This document shows, piece after piece, positions 16,003 to 20,584 of a stretch of 20,584 nucleotides of DNA; within the stretch, counting starts at the first letter, position 1; each line of letters opens with the position of its first letter. Source of the stretch: Lachnospiraceae bacterium (GTDB lineage Bacteria > Bacillota_A > Clostridia > Lachnospirales > Lachnospiraceae). The stretch covers positions 1-20,584 of the forward strand of contig QXWX01000111.1 in NCBI GenBank assembly GCA_009911175.1, read 5' to 3'. Made by a program: the position numbers and the translations under genes. Below the pieces are notes generated by a model. It saw only the letters and a program-made list of their open reading frames with translations, had not been told where the DNA came from and made no database searches.

Positions 16003-16088
16003 ATTTCGGTCTGCCTTTCCCCGTACTTGAAAACAGCAGGCCCCGGATCATCCGGCACCTGCCTGTCCTCTATAAAAAACAAATACAT
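15999..16088 (-). CDS. Possible 29-codon upstream ORF of the AraC-type gene
   Basis: An ATG at 16088 opens a 29-codon frame whose TGA overlaps the ATG of the AraC-type gene (ATGA), the usual arrangement for translational coupling. A GGAGG is present but only one base before the ATG, which is too close for good initiation. The frame also crosses the hairpin terminator at 16034-16062. No homology is recognised. It may be chance. Confidence 0.2.
   Translation of the reverse strand: MYLFFIEDRQVPDDPGPAVFKYGERQTEI
16034..16062 (-). terminator. Hairpin terminator between the SDR gene and the AraC-type gene
   Basis: On the minus strand, GCAGG/CCTGC (16062-16058 with 16040-16036) encloses the palindrome CCGGAT-G-ATCCGG, and TGTTTTC follows. 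The T-run is short. It lies about 50 bases after the dehydrogenase stop (16114) and before the AraC-type start, so the two genes are probably separate or partly insulated units. Confidence 0.5.
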
Positions 16089-16113
16089 TCCTCCAGGATC
16101 TTTTTAAACCTGA

Positions 16114-16860
16114 TTAGGCCCTTGACGCGCCGTCTACGGACAGCACCTCCCCTGTCACATAGGAAGCCATGTCGCTGGCCAGGAATAAAAACGCATTCGC
16201 AACATCCTCCGGTTCCCCGATCCTGCGCAGCGGGATCGTTGCGATCAGCGGCTGGATCATGGAATCCGGGAGCGCCGCTACCATGTCGGTCTTTGTGATT
16301 CCAGGAGCCACCGCGTTCACACGGATATTGCTCGGTCCCAGTTCTCTTGCCAGAGAGAGCGTCAGTCCGTTCACCGCAAACTTACTTGTAGGGTAGGCAA
16401 CGCCACCGGGCTGTCCGGAAATGCTGACCATGGAGCTGGTATTCAGGATGCATCCGCCTCCCTGCTCCTTCATGATCTTAACGACCGGATGGATCGCGTT
16501 GAAGATTGCGTTTACATTCAACTTCATCACCTTTTCAAACTGCCCTGCTTTATATTGATCGATCTTCGTGCTGTCCGATACACCGGCATTATTGACCAAG
16601 ATGTCGATTCTTCCATACTTATCCCTGATCTCCTGAATGGCCTTGTCCATCTCTTCCTCATTAGTCAGATCCGGATGCGCGCCCTCCACCGGCCAGTCCG
16701 GATTCTCCGCCTTCAGAGAAGCAAGCGCCTTCTCCACAGTCTCTTCCCTTGATCCGAACAGAATGACCTTTGCGCCGTTCTCCAGATACTTTTTCACGAC
16801 GGCGTATCCAATCCCTCTTGTACCTCCGGTTACGACAGCTATCTTGTCTTTTAACATCAT
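16114..16860 (-). CDS. Short-chain dehydrogenase/reductase (FabG/hydroxysteroid dehydrogenase-like)
   Basis: This is a classical SDR of 248 residues, NAD(P)-dependent and cytoplasmic. The cofactor motif TGGTRGIG is at 11-18 and NNAG at 90-93. The catalytic tetrad is complete: Asn115, Ser143, Tyr156 and Lys160 (YPTSK). The C-terminus ends SVDGASRA. The residues after the second beta strand are FGSRE (35-39); a Ser-Arg there usually favours NADP(H), while an acidic residue favours NAD(H). The closest match I can recall is the group with BaiA-type hydroxysteroid dehydrogenases and FabG-like ketoreductases, but the substrate cannot be read from sequence. An AGGAGG lies 5 bases before the first ATG and 8 before the second (16857), so either may start. 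An AraC-type regulator follows downstream. No other pathway genes are adjacent. Confidence 0.93.
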   Translation of the reverse strand: MMLKDKIAVVTGGTRGIGYAVVKKYLENGAKVILFGSREETVEKALASLKAENPDWPVEGAHPDLTNEEEMDKAIQEIRDKYGRIDILVNNAGVSDSTKIDQYKAGQFEKVMKLNVNAIFNAIHPVVKIMKEQGGGCILNTSSMVSISGQPGGVAYPTSKFAVNGLTLSLARELGPSNIRVNAVAPGITKTDMVAALPDSMIQPLIATIPLRRIGEPEDVANAFLFLASDMASYVTGEVLSVDGASRA

Positions 16861-16958
16861 AAAATCCTCCTCATGATCTGAAACATTTGCACTAAGATTA
16901 TCATAATTTCATAGAAAATGGAAGCCCTTTTGTGAAACTTCAACAATAAATCTTTTCC

Positions 16959-16987
16959 TTGCTATCTGGTTTTAAATACTATATAAT
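16959..16987 (+). promoter_or_regulatory. Promoter of the DUF1836 gene
   Basis: TTGCTA (16959-16964) and a perfect TATAAT (16982-16987) are separated by exactly 17 bases. The transcript would begin about 14 bases before the ATG at 17008, leaving a very short leader with GAGGTGATAAC as the ribosome site. The promoter faces away from the divergent dehydrogenase gene. Confidence 0.78.
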
Positions 16988-17007
16988 AATTCCATCGAGG
17001 TGATAAC

Positions 17008-17601
17008 ATGAAAATAGACGCAAGTGATATGCTGAACAGCATTTTAGAAAGCCTTTCCCGGATCGACTATATCCATGCGGATGAGATTCCGAATATTGAC
17101 CTGTATATGGATCAGGTGACCACCTTCATGGATTCGCAGCTCTCCTCTACCCGGCGCTACGAGCAGGACAAGATCCTGACCAAGACCATGATCAACAATT
17201 ATGCCAAGAACAATCTTCTTCCCCCGCCGGTCCGGAAGAAGTATACGAAAGAACACGTACTGATCCTGATCTTCATTTATTATTTTAAAAATATCCTGTC
17301 CATCAAGGATATCGAGATGCTTCTGCACCCTCTCACGGAAAAGTATTTTCACAAGGAGGATGCCTTCAATCTCACGTCCATTTATGAAGAAGTGTGTTCG
17401 ATGGAAAAAGCAGATGTCGAGCCGCTCATGGAAGAAATGAAAAGCATCTATGCAAGGGCCATGGATTCCTTCACGGAGGCTCCGGAGGAGGACCGGGCAT
17501 ATCTGCAGCTCTTCTCCCTGATCTGCAGTCTCAGCTTTGATGTATATGTAAAAAAGATGATCATTGAAAAGCTGATCGACTCCATGCCGGAGTTAAAATA
17601 A
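17008..17601 (+). CDS. DUF1836-family putative DNA-binding protein
   Basis: This protein of 197 residues carries the DUF1836 signature. After a variable N-terminus comes LTKTMINNYAKNNLLPPP (57-74), then KKYTKEHVLILIFIYYFKNI and LSIKDIEMLL. The layout resembles the winged helix of MerR-type regulators, in which the recognition helix is followed by a 'wing' (NNYAKNNLLPPP) and a long dimerisation helix, so a transcriptional role is likely. The C-terminal half is helical with conserved hydrophobic residues, perhaps for ligand binding or dimerisation. No target or ligand is known to me. It has its own strong promoter, is divergent from the dehydrogenase and convergent with yerC, and shares the hairpin between them as a possible terminator. 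Confidence 0.85.
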   Translation: MKIDASDMLNSILESLSRIDYIHADEIPNIDLYMDQVTTFMDSQLSSTRRYEQDKILTKTMINNYAKNNLLPPPVRKKYTKEHVLILIFIYYFKNILSIKDIEMLLHPLTEKYFHKEDAFNLTSIYEEVCSMEKADVEPLMEEMKSIYARAMDSFTEAPEEDRAYLQLFSLICSLSFDVYVKKMIIEKLIDSMPELK

Positions 17602-17618
17602 ATTCCGGCGCTATCTAT

Positions 17619-17660
17619 AAAACCGTCCTGGAATCCGGCGGTCTTCCGATTCCGGGGCGG
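17619..17660 (-). terminator. Intrinsic terminator of the yerC-like gene (possibly bidirectional)
   Basis: Positions 17623-17635 and 17648-17660 form a 13-bp stem, with G-U pairs counted, around a 12-base loop. On the minus strand TTTT follows (17622-17619), so it ends the yerC-like transcript. It also lies about 20 bases after the DUF1836 stop and may stop that transcript, although no T-run follows on the plus strand. Confidence 0.7.
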
Positions 17661-17686
17661 CTGTACTGTAAGTTCCACTCCATCTA

Positions 17687-17992
17687 TCAATCTGCCGGGT
17701 CCTCCTCCTGGTCGATCCGCGCAAACACCATATCGTACCCGTCGTTTCCATAATTCAAAGAACGGTTTACGCGGCTGATCGTCGCCGTAGAGGCGCCTGT
17801 CTTTTCCGCAATTTCCAGATAAGTCTTCTTTTCCCTCAGCATTTTCGCCACCTCAAACCGCTGCGAAAGGGACAGCAGTTCATTGATCGTACAGATATCC
17901 TCAAAAAAGGTATAGCACTCCTCTTTGTCTTTTAAGCTCAGTATTGCGCTAAACAAATAATCAACCGCCTCTGTTCTAATCTTCTTACTCAT
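17687..17992 (-). CDS. yerC: YerC/YecD-family TrpR-related regulator
   Basis: This protein of 101 residues belongs to the TrpR-like YerC/YecD family of Firmicutes. The order is typical: TEAVDYLFSAILSLKDKEEC at the N-terminus, then the helical core FFEDICTINELLSLSQRFEVA, and a helix-turn-helix at about 57-79 (TYLEIAEKTGASTATISRVN) followed by RSLNYGNDGYD. The family's fold is an all-helical dimer that binds DNA, but no confirmed effector is known to me; it need not respond to tryptophan. The ATG at 17992 follows AAAGGAGAGGGCTTT. A possible extended -10 element (TGCTAAAAT) lies about 50 bases upstream. It is a single-gene unit ended by the hairpin at 17619-17660. Confidence 0.92.
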   Translation of the reverse strand: MSKKIRTEAVDYLFSAILSLKDKEECYTFFEDICTINELLSLSQRFEVAKMLREKKTYLEIAEKTGASTATISRVNRSLNYGNDGYDMVFARIDQEEDPAD

Positions 17993-18157
17993 AAAGCCCT
18001 CTCCTTTGTTACTCCGTTACAATTAACAGCCTTTTCCATTTTAGCACACTAAACTTTTAAAGTCCATACTTCAATATATTTTTCAGGAAATTCCTCACCA
18101 GTCTCTGATCCCCACATATAGTAATAAAGATTGAGATATCATTTTTCAGGAGGATTT

Positions 18158-19225
18158 ATGAAAAAGCGTTTGATTGCCTTACTTCTTACTACGGCTCTCG
18201 CCGGTCTGACATTCACGGCCTGCGGTAAAAAACAGGCACAGGAGACTGCAAAACCAGAGGAAAAGACCGAAGAAACCACATCGTCCACAGCTGCGCCTGC
18301 ACCGGAAAAGGAAATGACCGACATCACGTTAAATGAAGTGGCTCATTCCATTTTTTACGCTCCCATGTATGTTGCCATCGAGGAAGGATATTTTGAGGAG
18401 GAAAATATCCGGCTCGATCTGGTCTGCGGATTCGGGGCCGACAAGGTTATGACCGCCGTACTTTCCGGCGAAGCAGATATCGGGTTCATGGGGTCAGAAT
18501 CTTCGATCTATACCTATAATGAAGGGGCAAATGATTATGTGGTCAATTTTGCCCAGCTCACCCAGCGGGCCGGCAACTTCCTTGTTGCCCGGGAGGAAAT
18601 GCCTGAATTTTCATGGAATGACTTGAAGGGGAAGACGGTTCTCGGGGGAAGAAAAGGCGGAATGCCGGAAATGGTCTTTGAATTTATTTTGAAAGAAAAC
18701 GGGATTGACCCTGCTTCGGATCTGGAGATCAACCAGAGCATTGACTTCGGCGCTACTGCTGCGGCATTTTCAGAAAATCTGGGGGATTTTACGGTAGAGT
18801 TTGAGCCAGGAGCAACCGCTCTGGAGACGGAAGGCAAGGGCTATGTCGTAGCATCCCTCGGGGAAGACAGCGGATACGTGCCCTATACAGCTTACAGCGC
18901 AAAGCAGAGCTTTATGGAAGAGCATCCGGAGACGATCCAGAGCTTTGTCAATGCGCTCCAGAAAGGCATGGATTATGTACAGTCCCATACCCCGGAAGAG
19001 ATTGCCAAGGCGATCGAACCTCAGTTTCCGGAATCGGACCTGGAAACCATTACTACGATCGTGACAAGATATTATGACCAGGATACGTGGAAAGAAAATC
19101 TGATCTTTGAAAAATCCAGCTTTGAACTGCTCCAGGATATTCTGGAAAGTGCCGGAGAATTAGAAAAACGTGCGCCTTATGAAGATCTGGTTACAACGAC
19201 CTATGCTGAGACAGCAGTAAAATAA
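18158..19225 (+). CDS. NMT1/THI5-like ABC transporter substrate-binding lipoprotein
   Basis: This protein of 355 residues has a lipoprotein signal: basic start MKKR, a hydrophobic core, and the lipobox F-T-A-C with the lipidated cysteine at 22. A flexible linker rich in Thr, Glu, Ala and Pro follows (about 23-50). The mature part is a periplasmic-binding-protein type II fold of the NMT1/THI5/SsuA group: LNEVAHSIFYAPMYVAIEEGYFEEENI, then VMTAVLSGEADIGFMGSES, and DFTVEFEPGATALE. Ligands in this group are nitrate, sulfonates, pyrimidine precursors of thiamine, riboflavin and others; nothing here decides between them. No permease or ATPase gene adjoins it, so it works with a transporter encoded elsewhere or as a sensor. 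The ATG at 18158 follows CAGGAGGATTT. A TTG further upstream is in frame but would place the signal peptide wrongly. Confidence 0.9.
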   Translation: MKKRLIALLLTTALAGLTFTACGKKQAQETAKPEEKTEETTSSTAAPAPEKEMTDITLNEVAHSIFYAPMYVAIEEGYFEEENIRLDLVCGFGADKVMTAVLSGEADIGFMGSESSIYTYNEGANDYVVNFAQLTQRAGNFLVAREEMPEFSWNDLKGKTVLGGRKGGMPEMVFEFILKENGIDPASDLEINQSIDFGATAAAFSENLGDFTVEFEPGATALETEGKGYVVASLGEDSGYVPYTAYSAKQSFMEEHPETIQSFVNALQKGMDYVQSHTPEEIAKAIEPQFPESDLETITTIVTRYYDQDTWKENLIFEKSSFELLQDILESAGELEKRAPYEDLVTTTYAETAVK

Positions 19226-19241
19226 GATTAAAGGCAAGCCC

Positions 19242-19276
19242 GGGAGAGACATTCCCCGTAAGGGGGATGTCTGCCC
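19242..19276 (+). terminator. GNRA-capped hairpin after the substrate-binding protein gene
   Basis: AGACATTCCCC (19247-19257) pairs with GGGGGATGTCT (19262-19272) over 11 bases with one G-U, closed by a GTAA tetraloop, and GGG (19242-19244) pairs with CCC (19274-19276) outside. It starts 17 bases after the stop codon. There is no immediate T-run, only a pyrimidine-rich stretch (CCTTCTATATTTCTTC), so it may be a terminator or a 3'-end stabiliser. Confidence 0.5.
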
Positions 19277-19447
19277 GCGGCAGTCCTTCTATATTTCTTC
19301 TATCATTTTTCCATATCCTGGCTTCACAAAATATTATAGGTTTGTTAACAATCCGTTCAAAAATGTATCACATTTTTTCCACAACTCAAAGATATAATGT
19401 AACTGTTCGAAGATAAGAACACTTTTTCATAAACTTTTTCCCCCTTT

Positions 19448-19476
19448 GAGTCACAGCAATGTGGCTCTTTCCTTTT
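19448..19476 (+). terminator. Weak intrinsic terminator within the gap
   Basis: A stem of seven pairs (GAGTCAC with GTGGCTC, one G-U) with a six-base loop is followed by TTTCCTTTT. Together with the TATAAT at 19393 it would define a transcript of about 70 nt. It might instead be backup termination for the upstream lipoprotein gene. Confidence 0.4.
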
Positions 19477-19500
19477 ATAAAGAAATATTGTTTTTTCAAA

Positions 19501-19529
19501 CGGCTCACACCTGTTTCAGGAATGAGCCG
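19501..19529 (-). terminator. Hairpin downstream of the membrane protein gene
   Basis: CGGCTCA (19501-19507) pairs with TGAGCCG (19523-19529), with an inner CCTG/CAGG stem (19510-19513 with 19517-19520). On the minus strand only TTT follows before a G, so it is a modest terminator. It is placed about 50 bases after the stop at 19576. Confidence 0.4.
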
Positions 19530-19575
19530 CAGTAAAAAACATATTCAGATCTTTTGGAAGCGGAAAGAAATTCCT

Positions 19576-20584
19576 TTATTCATACTCATCGTCAAACGGA
19601 TCGTCATAATCATCTGAATCATCATAGCCGTCCGAATTTCTCGACACAATTCCCAGTACAAGGAAGATCAGGCCGAACACCGCCCCTCCGATGGCACAAA
19701 ACAGGAACATCTTGTCGTCCCCGCGCTTGAGGAATGTAAATACGGCTGCTCCAAAATAAAAGATCATAGGCAGGATAAAGGCCAGGATCGTGTTGCGGTT
19801 CTGCATGATCAGCAGCATCAATCCGGAAACAAGCATACAGATCGCAAAGATCAGGAATGTGGTTCCCGTAGAAACCGTACTTCCGGACGCTATATTTTCC
19901 AGTCCCGCAAAAAATCCGCCGTATGCAAAGAATCCGGCTGCCAGAACAGAAATGATCCCGAATAGAATCCGCGGAACACGGAATCTTGCTGTAACATATT
20001 CTGTATCATCGTAGTCCGCCTCGTCATCCTCTTCATACTCGTCTTCCAGGCTTGCCTTCGTATCCGGACGTTTTTTGGCCGGAACAGGCCGTTCCTTTTT
20101 CACCGGCTGCACTTCCTCTTCTGCAAGCGTTCTTTTCTTCTTCACCGGCTTATAGTTCGGATCCGTAGAAAGCATGTCCTCGTATCCTTTTCTGACTGCA
20201 TGCTCCTTTTTGGTCCGAACCTTTTCTGGAGGGATGTTTCCGTAACGCTGTTCCCCGGATTCGGCCATGCTCTTACGGACAGCCTTTCTCTTCGGGGCAC
20301 CCTCTGCCAGATGTTCCGCCGCCGGATTCACCGGTGCGCCCGCCGCCCGCTTCTTAACAGGAGGCTTTCCGGATGGACGCTTCTCCGATGCCTGTTCCGC
20401 CGAGGCCACGGCTGGCGGCCGTTTTGCTGATGCCGGCCTTGGAGTTCCTGCTTTCTCTCCGGAGGGCTTATGGCCATCCGGCTTCCGGATCCTTTTCTCA
20501 GGAGACGTTCCGCCTGCCTGCGCCCTGCGGGCTGCTCTTGCCTCTGCCGGAGCCGCTCCGTCCGCTGCTTTGCGGGGAGTCCTT
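19576..20584 (-). CDS. Four-helix membrane protein with long disordered N-terminus (partial)
   Basis: The reading frame stays open to the right edge of the window, so the true start lies outside; a GTG at 20409 is only an internal codon candidate. The visible 335 residues begin with about 190 residues of low-complexity sequence rich in Pro, Lys, Ala, Arg and Glu, then an acidic stretch (EDEYEEDDEADYDD). Four predicted transmembrane helices follow: FRVPRILFGIISVLAAGFFA, TFLIFAICMLVSGLMLLIM, TILAFILPMIFYFGAAVF and MFLFCAIGGAVFGLIFLVL. The end is a very acidic tail (DDYDDPFDDEYE). Lachnospiraceae carry many such proteins, often with a zinc-ribbon at the unseen N-terminus, but I cannot see that here. 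The function is unknown. It converges with the lipoprotein gene. Confidence 0.8.
   Translation of the reverse strand, partial: RTPRKAADGAAPAEARAARRAQAGGTSPEKRIRKPDGHKPSGEKAGTPRPASAKRPPAVASAEQASEKRPSGKPPVKKRAAGAPVNPAAEHLAEGAPKRKAVRKSMAESGEQRYGNIPPEKVRTKKEHAVRKGYEDMLSTDPNYKPVKKKRTLAEEEVQPVKKERPVPAKKRPDTKASLEDEYEEDDEADYDDTEYVTARFRVPRILFGIISVLAAGFFAYGGFFAGLENIASGSTVSTGTTFLIFAICMLVSGLMLLIMQNRNTILAFILPMIFYFGAAVFTFLKRGDDKMFLFCAIGGAVFGLIFLVLGIVSRNSDGYDDSDDYDDPFDDEYE

Larger units (their letters stand above)
19277..19575. other. Non-coding gap with promoter-like and terminator-like elements
   Basis: There is no convincing gene here. A TATAAT at 19393-19398 on the plus strand lies about 50 bases before a 7-bp hairpin (GAGTCAC with GTGGCTC, 19448-19454 and 19461-19467) followed by TTTCCTTTT. 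A second hairpin at 19501-19529 joins CGGCTCA with TGAGCCG and has an inner CCTG/CAGG stem; it may stop the convergent gene that ends at 19576. The -35 region of the TATAAT is poor. Confidence 0.4.

Noticed and set aside
16114..16860. Naming the dehydrogenase baiA or fabG
   Set aside because: The fold and catalytic residues are shared by the whole SDR family. No bile-acid operon or fatty-acid genes are adjacent, so a specific name is not supported.
17448..17690. 80-codon minus-strand frame overlapping the DUF1836 gene and the terminator
   Set aside because: It is antisense to a well-supported gene and crosses the 13-bp hairpin; there is no ribosome site.
18000..18157. Riboswitch (such as TPP or FMN) before the substrate-binding protein gene
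   Set aside because: I see no conserved riboswitch core and only a short AGGAA-A-TTCCT palindrome at about 18086-18096.

Overview
The window looks like a Firmicutes chromosome, most likely a gut Lachnospiraceae (Clostridia). The main reasons are a clostridial-type pyruvate,phosphate dikinase, PcrA, an RlmD with the iron-sulfur cysteine set, a YerC/YecD-type TrpR relative, a DUF1836 regulator, and a three-gene DUF5717/DUF5716/TPR cluster that I associate with this family. Ribosome binding sites are strong AGGAGG types, and promoters match the TTGACA/TATAAT consensus. Most genes lie on the minus strand.

Region 1 (1-about 2650) is accessory DNA. It is a minus-strand operon of a DUF6075-like protein, a DUF3970-like protein, ParA and ParB, typical of the maintenance module of a clostridial integrative and conjugative element. 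The element would continue off the left edge. In front of the operon lies a leader with a 22-codon ORF, a perfect 11-bp hairpin and an intrinsic terminator that could act as an attenuator. The right junction appears to lie directly after the ppdK stop codon.

Region 2 (2659-5364) is ppdK with a clear promoter. Region 3 (5400-10874) is an operon with its own promoter and a strong 5'-UTR hairpin. It encodes a 1100-residue protein with Ig-like domains and an alpha-solenoid (DUF5717), a degenerate Hsp70/actin-like protein (DUF5716) and a small TPR protein. The three genes are spaced for translational coupling, and their function is not known. This is the best candidate here for an undescribed system.

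Region 4 (10883-15134) holds rlmD, an intergenic stretch that looks like a structured, terminator-ended small RNA of about 200 nt, a small membrane protein with an acidic tail, and pcrA. Region 5 (15166-16860) holds an AraC-type regulator and an upstream short-chain dehydrogenase, separated by a hairpin terminator. Region 6 (16959-20584) holds a DUF1836 regulator convergent with yerC, an orphan NMT1/THI5-like lipoprotein, a 350-bp gap with three hairpins and a possible short transcript, and a membrane protein that runs off the right edge. I found no tRNA, rRNA, CRISPR array or intact insertion sequence.
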